Shown: positions 54,670-63,474 of the stretch, one piece after another
How positions within the stretch are numbered: position 1 is the first letter of the stretch
Layout: every line of letters begins with the position of its first letter
Assembly: GCF_900177535.1 (NCBI RefSeq)
Contig: NZ_FXAJ01000002.1
Coordinates: 310,001-374,000 of the forward strand
Length of the DNA stretch: 64,000 bases
DNA from: Priestia filamentosa
GTDB lineage: Bacteria; Bacillota; Bacilli; Bacillales; Bacillaceae_H
Direction of reading: 5' to 3'
The notes under the pieces: model-generated
What the model saw: the letters and a program-made list of their open reading frames with translations, nothing else
Told to the model about the DNA's origin: nothing
The model's database searches: none
Program-made: the position numbers and the translations under genes

Positions 54670-55450
54670 AAGAAGCAGGTTTATCAACAAAGTCAACAGT
54701 CGTAACGATGATGTTTTTTTCTTTTAATTTCTCTTGAGAATGGGGAGGGAGTTTTATGTCCACAATCATTTCATCAACTTGATCTAGAGTAGAGATATGT
54801 GAAAACTCTCGGTAACCAAACTTGCTAGAGTCGACCATTAAGAACGTTCTGTTAGATCTTTCAATCATTTTTCTTTTTAAGAGAGCTTGCCATTCGTTTG
54901 AGTCACTTAATCCACTATTTAAATCAATACCTTTACAGGAAAGAAAGGCTTTATCAACATGATAATTTTCAAGCGATCGCTCCGCTAGCGGTCCTACATA
55001 CGACAAGGATTTTGGAAGCAGTATCCCACCAGTTGAAATCACTTCAATTCGGTCTTTTTTGCTAAGTTCAATCGCAACCTTAATAGAGTTTGTAATGACA
55101 GTGAGCGGAATGTTAGGAAGTATTTTGGCCATATACCACGCGGTTGTACTTGCGTCAAGAATAATCCGGTTGCCGTTTTCTACTCTTTTTACGGCTTCAT
55201 GAGCAATTATTTTCTTTTCCAATACATTTGTAATTTCCCGTTCTGAGAAATCTATTTCGCTTTCTTTTTCTTGAACACTTACTGCTCCACCGTGACTTCT
55301 TCGTAATTTATTTTCTTTTTCGAGTTTTTCAAGATCACGTCTAATTGTTTCTTCTGTAACAGCAAAAAGCTCACTAAGCTCAGAAACTCGAATGCTTGAT
55401 CGTAAATTAACTAAATCCACAATTTTTTGTTGTCTTTCGGCTACTAGCAT
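54668..55450 (-). CDS. DeoR-family transcriptional regulator
   Basis: 260 residues. N-terminal HTH: LVAERQQKIVDLVNLRSSIR, VSELSELFAVTEETIRRDLE, LEKENKLRRSHGGAV, then the DeoR sugar-phosphate-binding domain (ILDASTTAWYMAKIL; VITNSIKVAIELSK; CKGIDLNSGLSDSN). Typical repressor of sugar metabolism, sensing a phosphorylated sugar. No target is adjacent except the convergent pectin lyase gene. Confidence 0.92.
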   Translation of the reverse strand: MLVAERQQKIVDLVNLRSSIRVSELSELFAVTEETIRRDLEKLEKENKLRRSHGGAVSVQEKESEIDFSEREITNVLEKKIIAHEAVKRVENGNRIILDASTTAWYMAKILPNIPLTVITNSIKVAIELSKKDRIEVISTGGILLPKSLSYVGPLAERSLENYHVDKAFLSCKGIDLNSGLSDSNEWQALLKRKMIERSNRTFLMVDSSKFGYREFSHISTLDQVDEMIVDIKLPPHSQEKLKEKNIIVTTVDFVDKPAS

Positions 55451-56014
55451 TCATAACGTCCTTTCCTTTATTATCTGTAAAACAAATTACAGAAGAATAT
55501 GTTGTTTTCTTTTTATTTTGTCTCATCATATCATACTTTTTAATATAAATTCACGCTGTAGTTCATGCTTTCTTAGAAGCATGCTTTCTTTTAAACAAAT
55601 TCAAAGGCTAGAGAAGGAGAAAAAACATAAAGAAGAAGAGTAAAACGAATATAAATAAAAAATTAAAAGTTTGTTTTCGTTGATATGTAAGTATTTATTG
55701 CAAAACGTGTCATTTTTAAAATTGAAAATTCCTTATTCTTTATAAATGCTACTTTATAGAGAAGATGGAATCTGGTAAGATTTATCATGTAAAGGTCAAC
55801 ATGACCATATCAAAACTAATTTACCATATATATTATAGGTTCCTATCATTTTAGAAAAGGGAGGAGAGAAGAGAGCATAATGATATAGGATAGAACCTAG
55901 CTTTCTAAAGTTTGTTTCTGATTGTAAGGCATAACATATGTAGTAGAGACAACAGGTAAAAGCAACTTACATCATTTGGTAACAACGGATTACGGCAAAT
56001 GTGGAGGAAAAATA
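55451..56014. other. Gap of about 560 bp
   Basis: Holds the DeoR promoter side and an AT-rich run. Two copies of GCATGCTTTCTT-like sequence lie at about 55565-55590 and a small inverted repeat GGTCA/TGACC at 55794-55806. No gene or known element recognised. Confidence 0.5.
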
Positions 56015-56368
56015 TTGAGATTTCCAGTTGTAAAGGAAGAGAAAACAAAAAACAGCTTCGATGAGACAGCAGTAGTAGAGTCTTTAGATTATCCATATCC
56101 CAAAGTGCAAGTGACGGCTCTTATCCAAATTGTAAAGGGGAACATATCCAATGCAGAAGTAATTTTTAAACTTATTGAGCTAAGCAAGTGTAGAAATGAA
56201 GAGATTCACAAAGTATTTGGGAAAGATACAATAGGTCACTATAGTATTGCGGCACTTCAAGTATTAAATACATATGAATCAACTAAAGCTTTTAAAGACA
56301 TAATGAATGAACTAGAAGAGAGAGAACAAAACATCATTAAAAGAATTGTTCAAAACTTCAACATGTAA
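56015..56368 (+). CDS. Small helical-repeat protein (HEAT-like)
   Basis: 117 residues from TTG 56015, set by GGAGG seven bases upstream; the frame is open from ATG 55976. The sequence SLDYPYPKVQVTALIQIVKG, VIFKLIELSKC and ALQVLNTYESTKAFKDIMNE suggests two or three helical hairpins of HEAT type. No function known. Terminator follows. Confidence 0.6.
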   Translation: MRFPVVKEEKTKNSFDETAVVESLDYPYPKVQVTALIQIVKGNISNAEVIFKLIELSKCRNEEIHKVFGKDTIGHYSIAALQVLNTYESTKAFKDIMNELEEREQNIIKRIVQNFNM

Positions 56369-56401
56369 GCCCGTTTATATTAATAGATGAGATGGAAGTG
56401 A

Positions 56402-56446
56402 AAAAAGCAGTGAGAAGCTTTGGGTTTCTCACTGCTTTTTTTAGGT
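56402..56446. terminator. Bidirectional terminator
   Basis: Arms AAAAAGCAGTGAGAA / TTCTCACTGCTTTTT around a loop of about 10 bases. Confidence 0.88.
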
Positions 56447-56451
56447 CTATT

Positions 56452-56937
56452 TTAGCTGATCCCTTGCCATAAATAGAGAATAATAGAGCTTGAGAGAAGA
56501 AGAAAGCCAGATAGTGGCATACCTTGTGCTTCTTGCTTAAGTGCCTTTTGTAGATGGTGTGCCTGCTCTGCTTGATGTTCTCTATAGGAAAGAATAACAG
56601 TGTTTAGCGGTTTAGTAATAATCGTAATATTAAGATTTTCCCTTTCTATAATTTCTTGTGACTTAGAGAAATTAACATTAAACATAATATAGCAGTTTCG
56701 AACAAATAAGCTTGTTTTCAAAGGAGTATAAATGAGGTAAGCGAGTGCTAATATGACACAGATGATAATGAGTCCTTCAATGATTGAAAGCTGATGCTGA
56801 ATCATAGCTAGAGCAGTGAATAGACTGCAAAATGTCCCGACGGCATTGCACGCAATATAAGGAGAGCTAAAGGTCTTACAGCAAATAATGAGAAGCCCTG
56901 CTAAAGCAAGTAAAATGATGACAAGATTCATATTCAT
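56452..56937 (-). CDS. Membrane protein of unknown function
   Basis: 161 residues from ATG 56937; GAAGGAG precedes it, while ATG 56958 has none. Three helices in the first 75 residues (LVIILLALAGLLIICC; GTFCSLFTALAMIQHQ; LIIICVILALAYLIY), a soluble part of about 60 residues with NLNITIITKPLNTVILSYR, and a C-terminal helix (GFLLLSSSIILYLW). No family recognised. Confidence 0.6.
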   Translation of the reverse strand: MNMNLVIILLALAGLLIICCKTFSSPYIACNAVGTFCSLFTALAMIQHQLSIIEGLIIICVILALAYLIYTPLKTSLFVRNCYIMFNVNFSKSQEIIERENLNITIITKPLNTVILSYREHQAEQAHHLQKALKQEAQGMPLSGFLLLSSSIILYLWQGIS

Positions 56938-57172
56938 AAATGACTCCTTCCTATTCATCTTTTTTTATGTGTACCATTACCCTAAACGAGGACTCTATCT
57001 ACATTATGTGAGGAGAAATTTTTTATTAAAGAGATAAAATAAGCCAGAAGAGAGAAACTGCTTGTAATAGAAAAACGATCAATAGCCATATGTTGAAGAA
57101 AGATGAAGAAAATGAGAGAGTTTTTATCAAGTTTGTTTCTTATTACAAACTGACTTGTTTAAGATGAAGAAA

Positions 57173-57198
57173 GAGAGCAAAAGATGTATTGCTCTCTC
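57173..57198 (-). terminator. Terminator of the NiCoT gene
   Basis: Arms AGAGAGCAA / TTGCTCTCT with an 8-base loop; T-rich tail on the minus strand. Confidence 0.7.
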
Positions 57199-57215
57199 CG
57201 ATAAGCTCATAGTTG

Positions 57216-58013
57216 TTAGACAGATTGAATACTGTTGTTTGCTTTTTTAGCTTTGAAACAGACAAAAATAAACATTGAAAGAAGAAATAGAAAAAGGATA
57301 ACGCCAACAATCTCGAAGTCTATTTCTGCCCATGGATTGAAGAATGTAAAAGCAAGATAGAAAGAGACGCTGTAGGCGAGTACAACGATGACCCACCCCA
57401 TAAGGCGTGAAGCTGCTTGACCAAATTTGCTTGAGTCTTTGACCATTTTATGCACAACAAAAGAATCAATTGTATCTGTAATCATCATGCCAACCATAAA
57501 AACTAAACCTAATAATAGCGGAGTGTACGAGCTTGAATTGCCAGCAGCTAACGTCCATACAGCTGTTTGACTCACCGTTTCGGCTGCTAGGGCAAAGAGA
57601 GCACCAATAAGAATAATAAGAAACGGATTTGTTGTCCCTTTTGCAAGCTTTGGAATGAATTTCCCTTTTAAACCACTAAGCTGAAATTCTTCCTTACTAC
57701 TTCTTGTTCGAATCAAATTGTACGTATTTAATGTCCCAATCAAAAATAAAGATAAAATAGATACCCAAGAAGCGAAAGTGTCAAAGGATGGTGGGAACGT
57801 AAAGTTACTCATCACCATTCCTAAAACCCCAGCAGTCAATGCGACAACGCCCCCATGTCCAAATGAAAATAGGGTACCAACCCATCTTGAGAAAGGACTT
57901 TCCATCCTCCAATTGTACCTTGTTTGACCATCAATAAAAGCTAAATGGTCTGCATCAAGGCCGTGTCTTAATCCTAAAACAAATACAAATGCAAAAAGTG
58001 ATAAACCTTCCAA
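57216..58013 (-). CDS. NiCoT-family cobalt/nickel transporter
   Basis: 265 residues, about eight helices. Signature HGLDADH (His17 to His23) in RHGLDADHLAFID is the H-x4-D-H metal motif of HoxN/NixA; FSFGHGGVVALT and ALAAETVSQTAVW also fit. RBS GGAGGC. A cobalamin riboswitch with terminator lies upstream, so the metal is cobalt for B12 (family plus regulation; inference). No B12 biosynthetic gene is adjacent. Confidence 0.92.
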   Translation of the reverse strand: MEGLSLFAFVFVLGLRHGLDADHLAFIDGQTRYNWRMESPFSRWVGTLFSFGHGGVVALTAGVLGMVMSNFTFPPSFDTFASWVSILSLFLIGTLNTYNLIRTRSSKEEFQLSGLKGKFIPKLAKGTTNPFLIILIGALFALAAETVSQTAVWTLAAGNSSSYTPLLLGLVFMVGMMITDTIDSFVVHKMVKDSSKFGQAASRLMGWVIVVLAYSVSFYLAFTFFNPWAEIDFEIVGVILFLFLLSMFIFVCFKAKKANNSIQSV

Positions 58014-58034
58014 TTTTGTAGCCTCCTTTAATAA

Positions 58035-58072
58035 AAATAAAAACCCTCAACTATTTCTAGAGTTGAGGGAAA
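58035..58072 (-). terminator. Riboswitch-controlled terminator before the NiCoT gene
   Basis: On the minus strand CCCTCAACT ... AGTTGAGGG followed by TTTTTATTTTTATT, between riboswitch and gene start. This suits transcriptional attenuation. Confidence 0.85.
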
Positions 58073-58149
58073 TATGTATAACAAATAAGCAGCACAAATA
58101 AGCTATGCTGAATATGTATAGACTACTCTCTTTCCTAGAAGATCCTAGC

Positions 58150-58345
58150 GTACAGATTAGGTAGGTATCCTGGCTCTAAAATCATCACTTTTCACCGCCT
58201 TCCCTAACAGAATTGTTAAGTGGCATCTGGCGAAAAACTCCTTCATAACAGTGGCTGGACCGCCCAAGATTTTCACTTGGTTCCCTGTTACCTCCCACTT
58301 TAAAAAAGTAGGAGCCCCTAAACTGCGAGTTAATCATCGTCTTCA
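58150..58345 (-). promoter_or_regulatory. Cobalamin riboswitch
   Basis: On the minus strand: AACAGGGAACCAAGTGAAAA, CTTGGGCGGTCC, GCCACTGTTATGAAGGAG and GAGCCAGGATACCTACCT, in the order of the B12-element (B12 box GCCACTGT, and conserved GCCAGGATACCT). B12 binding should favour the terminator that follows and switch off cobalt uptake. Confidence 0.93.
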
Positions 58346-58350
58346 TATGC

Positions 58351-58788
58351 TTTTTTTGGTAGTATACCATATTTTTGTAAAAGTTAAATCCTACAAACGA
58401 ATCTTTTCTTTTTAAAGGTCTAGCATACTTATACACTACCAATACTATGGATAGAAAGAATGAGAATCGATAAAAAACACCTTCATTATTCAAGAAAATT
58501 CAAATTCTTATTATAGGTTCAAGAAGGAGCATTGAACAGCGGCATACGTGGAAGGTGAAGATATGAATATGTTTTAATCGAAAAGGGCATTCTTGAATTG
58601 TGCAGGTTAAAACCTGTTCACCTTACAATCATTAATACTCTTAAGCTATTAAATAGTTAGAAAACGTTCATTACCTTGGTTAACAAGGAATATGAACAGA
58701 ATGGAAATCTAATTTACAAACTGCTTCCTTTTTTACATCATTCCTTTTAATATGAATATAGCGGGATTAGAAAAGGGATGGGATGAAA
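58351..58788. other. Gap between riboswitch and pentapeptide gene
   Basis: About 440 bp. Contains CAGGTTAAAACCTG (58602) and the dyad at 58666-58697. No gene seen; 58501-58650 may be decayed. Confidence 0.5.
58666..58697. promoter_or_regulatory. Interrupted dyad before the pentapeptide-repeat gene
   Basis: GTTCAT ... CCTTG-GTTAA-CAAGG ... ATGAAC, arms nested over 32 bp; 92 bp before the gene. Possible operator or RNA hairpin. Confidence 0.4.
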
Positions 58789-59625
58789 ATGTCAATTGAA
58801 TTAGAAAATAAAGTAGAAGTTCAAAAAGCATTGAATTCAGACTGTACAAGCTGTTTTGGTTTATGCTGTGTTGCATTGCCATACGCGAAGTCAGCTGATT
58901 TTGCTTTTGATAAAGGTGGAGGAACACCTTGCCGGAATTTGCGAGATAATTACTTGTGCGGCATTCATAATAACTTAATTAAGGAAGGGTTTCGCGGTTG
59001 TGTTTCTTATGAATGTTTTGGAGCGGGTCAAAAAGTATCTAGAATTATATACAAGGGGAAAGAGTGGAAAGGAAATAAGCAATATGCTGAACAAATGTTT
59101 AGCGTCTATCCAATTGTTCAGCAGCTTCATGAAATGCTTTCCTACTTATATGAAGCAATGAGCTATAGGGAAACAAAATCTATTCATGCTGAGCTAAGAG
59201 AGATGTTCAGAGAAACGGAAAAGATGACAGAACAACCTCCAGAAGAAATTTTACATCTAGATGTTGCAGGGCATAGAGCAAAAGTAAATACATTGCTTTT
59301 ACAAACAAGTGAATTAGTCCGTCCGCAAATCACTCATAAGAAAAAACGAAATTATAGTAGTGATTATATAGGGGCTAAGCTTAGGAAAGCAAAGCTTAAA
59401 GGAGAGAATTTAAGAGGAGCACTTCTTATTGCAGCAGACCTTAGAGAAGCGGATCTTCGTTTTACAGATTTGATTGGAGCAGACTTTAGGGATGCAGATC
59501 TTAGCGGGGCAGATTTGACAGGAAGTCTTTTTCTTACTCAAGCACAAGTAAACGCAGCAAAGGGAAATAGTCATACAAAGTTGCCACCATCATTAAAAAT
59601 ACCAACACATTGGAAAAAAGCGTAA
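58789..59625 (+). CDS. Pentapeptide-repeat protein with Cys-rich N-terminal domain
   Basis: 278 residues from ATG 58789 (58783 is also possible). The first 85 residues contain CTSCFGLCCV, PCRNLRDNYLCGIH and FRGCVSYECFG: nine or so Cys and a His, looking like a metal-binding or redox site. A helical middle region leads to pentapeptide repeats at about 190-255 (AKLRKAKLKGENLRGALLIA, ADLREADLRFTDLIGADFRD), A(D/N)LXX type. Pentapeptide proteins mimic DNA or bind partners. Combined roles unknown. Confidence 0.8.
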   Translation: MSIELENKVEVQKALNSDCTSCFGLCCVALPYAKSADFAFDKGGGTPCRNLRDNYLCGIHNNLIKEGFRGCVSYECFGAGQKVSRIIYKGKEWKGNKQYAEQMFSVYPIVQQLHEMLSYLYEAMSYRETKSIHAELREMFRETEKMTEQPPEEILHLDVAGHRAKVNTLLLQTSELVRPQITHKKKRNYSSDYIGAKLRKAKLKGENLRGALLIAADLREADLRFTDLIGADFRDADLSGADLTGSLFLTQAQVNAAKGNSHTKLPPSLKIPTHWKKA

Positions 59626-59656
59626 GAACTTCTAAAAGTTCCTACGCTTTTTTATT
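59613..59656 (+). terminator. Terminator after the pentapeptide gene
   Basis: Arms AAAAAAGCGTAAGAACTT / AAGTTCCTACGCTTTTTT; stop codon within the 5' arm. Confidence 0.8.
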
Positions 59657-59772
59657 TTAATAGCTTGTAGAGAGGGAGAAAAAGGGGATAGGAGTATTTT
59701 TTATATAAAAATGTGACAAGTATTAAAAAAATTTCATAGAGTATAGAAGCTAGAATAGAAATGAGGCATGCT

Positions 59773-60141
59773 ATGGAAAAACGAAATCTTTTTATTGAAA
59801 TGTTTTTAATCCTTATTACAGCGTGGTGGTCTATGGTTCTAGTAGTAAATGACAAGCTGTTTTATAACCGCCCTGAATTTTTTTATACGTTTCAGGAAAT
59901 TGGTAATGAAGCAGAGTGGGCAAGCATTTTTATTTTAAGTTTGATTTCTCTTATTCTTGGACTCCTATGGAAAAAAGCGTGGATACGTAAAATAGCACTG
60001 CTTTCATCAACGTTTTTGTATGCAATGATGGCAGCAGGATTTATTCTAGCGAAGCAACCCTTAAACACGGGAGTAGGCGTTTATTTTGCAATAGCTCTCC
60101 TTGCTTTATGGGGAACAAGAGATGTGAAAGACAATGAATAA
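59773..60141 (+). CDS. Small membrane protein, first of a coupled pair
   Basis: 122 residues from ATG 59773 (GAGG upstream; ATG 59761 in frame). Four helices: LFIEMFLILITAWWSMVLVV, IFILSLISLILGLLWK, IALLSSTFLYAMMAAGFIL and GVYFAIALLALWGT. No family recognised. Its 3' end overlaps the next gene by 8 bp, so translation is coupled. Confidence 0.65.
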   Translation: MEKRNLFIEMFLILITAWWSMVLVVNDKLFYNRPEFFYTFQEIGNEAEWASIFILSLISLILGLLWKKAWIRKIALLSSTFLYAMMAAGFILAKQPLNTGVGVYFAIALLALWGTRDVKDNE

Positions 60142-60388
60142 GATTGAGTCCTTAACAGAAAGTGTTGCAAAACTCGAAAATCGAATGAGTGAAAAAGATA
60201 AAGAAATTACGGCCCTTACTATTCAAAAAGAAACGATTTTATACAAGCTTGAAATCATTCAAAAACAGCTTGATACAATTGAAAGCTCCGTGAAAAAAGG
60301 AGTTGGCTGGCACAGCTTTTTTGTAGATTTTCTAAAAGTAGCAGCCCAAGTTGCTGCTCTTGTTGCAGCAGGAAAATTTTTTCTTTAG
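60134..60388 (+). CDS. Coiled-coil single-helix membrane protein
   Basis: 84 residues. Residues 1-55 are a charged heptad-like coiled coil (LTESVAKLENRMSEKDKEIT; LYKLEIIQKQLDTIESS), then a short link (KKGVGWHSF) and a C-terminal hydrophobic helix (LKVAAQVAALVAAGKFFL). Overlaps the previous gene by 8 bp. It resembles small membrane-tethered coiled-coil proteins of phage or stress genes; function unknown. Confidence 0.65.
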   Translation: MNKIESLTESVAKLENRMSEKDKEITALTIQKETILYKLEIIQKQLDTIESSVKKGVGWHSFFVDFLKVAAQVAALVAAGKFFL

Positions 60389-60450
60389 TTCTAAAACTTT
60401 ATAAAATGTTTATAATTCCCTCCTATACTGACGTTAGGAGGGATTTTCTT

Positions 60451-61176
60451 ATGAAAAATACAATTTTAAATGTCCAAAGCGTATCTAAAAAAATGAAAAA
60501 ACGCTCGTTATTAAATAAGGTGTCGTTCAGTGTGAAAGGTGGAGGCATCTGCGGGTTATTAGGGCCAAATGGAGCTGGGAAGACAACGCTTATCCGTATG
60601 CTAACAGGCTTAATTAAACCAACCGGGGGACAAATTTTATTAAATGGAAAAAACATTATGACAGAACGTAAAGAAGCGTTAAAGGAAGTAGGAGCAATCG
60701 TTGAGTCGCCCATTTTCTTTCCATATATGACAGGAGGAGAAAACCTTCATAATTTAGCACGTCTTCATATTAGTTCTAAAAGTGAACGTGAAAAAAGAGT
60801 ATGTGAAGTGCTTGGAATTGTTGGATTAACAGGGCGGGAAGATGATAAAGTTCGCACTTATTCGCTTGGAATGAAGCAGCGATTAGGAATTGCGCAGGCT
60901 CTTTTAGGAGATCCTGAACTTCTTATATTAGATGAACCAGCAAACGGACTTGATCCCATTGGAGTAAGAGAACTACGCGAGCTTTTATTCAAGCTAAAAG
61001 AGGAGTATGGAAAAACAATTTTAATTTCGAGCCACTTGCTTGATGAATTACAGCGCGTTTGTGACCAGATTGTTGTGATTAGAGAAGGGGAATTGATGTG
61101 GAACGGAGATTTAAATGAATTTGCAACTGAAAATCAAAACTTAGAAGATGCGTTTGTGGAGTTGGTGTCACGATGA
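60451..61176 (+). CDS. ABC transporter ATP-binding protein (BcrA/lantibiotic-immunity type)
   Basis: 241 residues from ATG 60451 with AGGAGGG; the frame from 60406 is longer but unlikely. Walker A GPNGAGKTT, Q-loop IVESP, signature YSLGMKQRLG, Walker B LLILDEPANGLD and H-loop ISSHLL. The type drives peptide-antibiotic or bacitracin export and lantibiotic self-protection. Overlaps the permease gene by 4 bp. Confidence 0.93.
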   Translation: MKNTILNVQSVSKKMKKRSLLNKVSFSVKGGGICGLLGPNGAGKTTLIRMLTGLIKPTGGQILLNGKNIMTERKEALKEVGAIVESPIFFPYMTGGENLHNLARLHISSKSEREKRVCEVLGIVGLTGREDDKVRTYSLGMKQRLGIAQALLGDPELLILDEPANGLDPIGVRELRELLFKLKEEYGKTILISSHLLDELQRVCDQIVVIREGELMWNGDLNEFATENQNLEDAFVELVSR

Positions 61177-62000
61177 AGGCATTAATTTTAACGGAATGGG
61201 AGCGGCTTTTTAAACGAAAATTAACGTGGATTGTGTTGGCGATGGCGCCTGCTGGACTACTTGTTGCTGCTTCGTATTTGCAGAAGCAAAACGGGCAGCT
61301 AAGTCCTGAATTACCCGAATATACGTTCACAGGGAACTTTGCTGTACTTGGGTTATCTGAGATGTTATTTACGGCATTCAATGCACTTTTGCTTGTTTTT
61401 ATTACGTTGATGATTACAGAGGAATACAGAACAGGACAGCTGCGCATGGTGATGATTCGGGCCCGTTCGCTTGGTGAGCTTGTCACAGCTAAAGTGCTCG
61501 TTATACTGGGATTCTTGTTTCTCTTTTTTATCCTCTATTTTTTGAGTAGCTATTTGATAGGATTCTTTTTCTTTGATAATCAGGCAAACTATGCTGTTTT
61601 CTATCATAAAGAGTTGTTTAGCTTTAAAGAAGGCCTAATTTATAATATAGAGTTCTATGGGCTTTCATATATGACGACCGTTGCAATTGGGGCTGTACTA
61701 GTATTTATTGCTGTTATTAGTAAAACAACGACAGCAGCCATTGGAGGGGGAGTGGGTTTCTTACTTTTCTCATTCTCTTATCCTTATATGTTAAAAGTAT
61801 TTAGTGGATTTATTGATCAAGTAACGCTTGCAAAATTCTTTTTTACTTCAATTCCGATGATTCAATATGAAGGTATTACAACGATGATTGCTGAAAAACC
61901 ACAGTTTGTTTTATGGAATCTAGGGGTGATGGGATTTTATATTTTATTTTTCAGCACGCTAACATTTTTCACACTTCGAAAAAAAGAAACGTTTTTATAA
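61173..62000 (+). CDS. ABC transporter permease 1
   Basis: 275 residues with six hydrophobic segments (WIVLAMAPAGLLVAAS; FTAFNALLLVFITLMI; VILGFLFLFFILYFLSS; MTTVAIGAVLVFIAVIS; GFLLFSFSYPYMLKVF; LGVMGFYILFFSTLTFF) and the ABC-2 loop EEYRTGQLRMVMIRARSLGE. Coupled to the ATPase gene by a 4-bp overlap. Two permeases with one ATPase is the BcrAB or FEG-type design. Confidence 0.88.
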   Translation: MKALILTEWERLFKRKLTWIVLAMAPAGLLVAASYLQKQNGQLSPELPEYTFTGNFAVLGLSEMLFTAFNALLLVFITLMITEEYRTGQLRMVMIRARSLGELVTAKVLVILGFLFLFFILYFLSSYLIGFFFFDNQANYAVFYHKELFSFKEGLIYNIEFYGLSYMTTVAIGAVLVFIAVISKTTTAAIGGGVGFLLFSFSYPYMLKVFSGFIDQVTLAKFFFTSIPMIQYEGITTMIAEKPQFVLWNLGVMGFYILFFSTLTFFTLRKKETFL

Positions 62001-62015
62001 AGGGAGAGAGCAGAA

Positions 62016-62786
62016 ATGAAACAATTAATTTGGAGTGAACTAGAAAGAACTTTCAAACGAAAAAAGACTATTATTATGCTTATTGTTTATCTGTTGCTGC
62101 TTGGGTTTGAATGTTTGTTTTTATATGCAATGGGAGGCACCACTTTCTTCGATCCTGAACATGATGTAAAGATGGATTCGCTAAATTCTTCCCCCCTTTA
62201 TTTACGAGATTTAGCTTTCTTTCTTACATTTATTCTTATTCCAATGCTTGTTGTGGATAGTTTTAACGGGGAATATGCGTCAGGGGCACTGCGCCTTGTA
62301 TTAATTCGTCCTCAGTCACGTTTACAACTGTTTTTCGCGAAGTGGTTTATTCAATGTTTTCTGTTTTTTGTTGTGTTAGTTATAACAGGTGTAACAGGAT
62401 TTCTATTTGGAAAAATCATGATGCCGAATGTAGAACATACTGTATTTTTAGGTGGGCAAGAGTTAGATACGATGGGAGCATTTTTCTATACGCTTAAATT
62501 TTACGGCATTGCGTTTGCTATTTTTCTTACAATTATTACACTTGCTAGCTTAGTGAGCATTCTTATGCCAAATGCCATTCTTTCATATGTTGGATTAATC
62601 GCTATATTAATTGGAAGTGTCTATGCATCAGATCAGCTTCTTTTCTTCTTTTCAATGACCGATTCGATTTTTTATCAACTAAGTGGTACAAGTACAGATA
62701 ACTTTTTATTCCTTCTATTTCCAATATTGGGTCTTAGCATTATAATAAATATAACTGTATGGAAGAAAAAAGAATGGATAGGATGA
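62016..62786 (+). CDS. ABC transporter permease 2
   Basis: 256 residues, six hydrophobic segments and the ABC-2 feature NGEYASGALRLVLIRPQSRL, parallel to the first permease. N-terminus MKQLIWSELERTFKRKK resembles permease 1 (LTEWERLFKRK), so they are paralogues. 15 bp after the first permease; 7 bp before the response regulator. Confidence 0.88.
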   Translation: MKQLIWSELERTFKRKKTIIMLIVYLLLLGFECLFLYAMGGTTFFDPEHDVKMDSLNSSPLYLRDLAFFLTFILIPMLVVDSFNGEYASGALRLVLIRPQSRLQLFFAKWFIQCFLFFVVLVITGVTGFLFGKIMMPNVEHTVFLGGQELDTMGAFFYTLKFYGIAFAIFLTIITLASLVSILMPNAILSYVGLIAILIGSVYASDQLLFFFSMTDSIFYQLSGTSTDNFLFLLFPILGLSIIINITVWKKKEWIG

Positions 62787-62793
62787 AGATAAA

Positions 62794-63474
62794 ATGCAAG
62801 AAAAAATTCTGCTTGTGGATGATGAGAAAGAAATTGTCTCGTTTATGAGAGATGCCTTAGAAGATGAAGGATATGATGTACTATGTGCCTATGGTGGAAA
62901 AGAGGCGCTCACCAAACTAAAAGAACGGCCAGATCTTATTCTTCTAGATGTGATGATGCCTGAAATGGACGGATTTGAGCTTTGTGAACTTATCCGTAAA
63001 AATGTTTCTTGTCCGATCTTGTTTTTAAGTGCAAAACAAACAGAGCAAGATCGGATCAAAGGTCTTTTAGTTGGGGGAGATGATTATTTAATAAAGCCAT
63101 TTAGCATAAAGGAGCTGAAAATGAGAATTTATGCTCATTTGAGGAGGGAGAAGCGGGCGGAAAGCACAGCATATAATCGACTTCATTTTGGCTATTTAAC
63201 AATTGACTTAGACGGATATCAAATTTTATATAACAATGAAAAACTTTCATTTACATCAAGAGAGTTTGAGCTTCTGCACTTTCTAGCGCTTCACCCAGGA
63301 CAAGTGTTCACACGAGAGCAGCTGTATGAAAGAATTTGGGGATATGATGCAGAAGGAGACTCTTCGACAGTGACAGAGCATATTAAAAAAATTCGTGCTA
63401 AGCTTTCTAAATATAAAGGATGCAGAGACTATATTTCAACTGTATGGGGCATTGGGTATAAATGGGTAAGTTGA
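62794..63474 (+). CDS. OmpR-family response regulator
   Basis: 226 residues: receiver with VDDEKE, Asp52 in LLDVMMPEMDG, and KPFS; winged helix with LSFTSREFELLHFLALHPGQ, then RIWGYDAEGD and IRAKL. Follows ABC permease 2 closely and is coupled to the kinase, so it probably controls the transporter genes in response to a drug or peptide. Confidence 0.94.
   Translation: MQEKILLVDDEKEIVSFMRDALEDEGYDVLCAYGGKEALTKLKERPDLILLDVMMPEMDGFELCELIRKNVSCPILFLSAKQTEQDRIKGLLVGGDDYLIKPFSIKELKMRIYAHLRREKRAESTAYNRLHFGYLTIDLDGYQILYNNEKLSFTSREFELLHFLALHPGQVFTREQLYERIWGYDAEGDSSTVTEHIKKIRAKLSKYKGCRDYISTVWGIGYKWVS

Noticed and set aside
55392-55643. An 83-codon plus-strand frame over the start of the DeoR gene
   Set aside because: It overlaps the DeoR coding region on the other strand and has no ribosome site.
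58185-58493. A 102-codon minus-strand frame
   Set aside because: It runs across the cobalamin riboswitch; there is no sign of translation.
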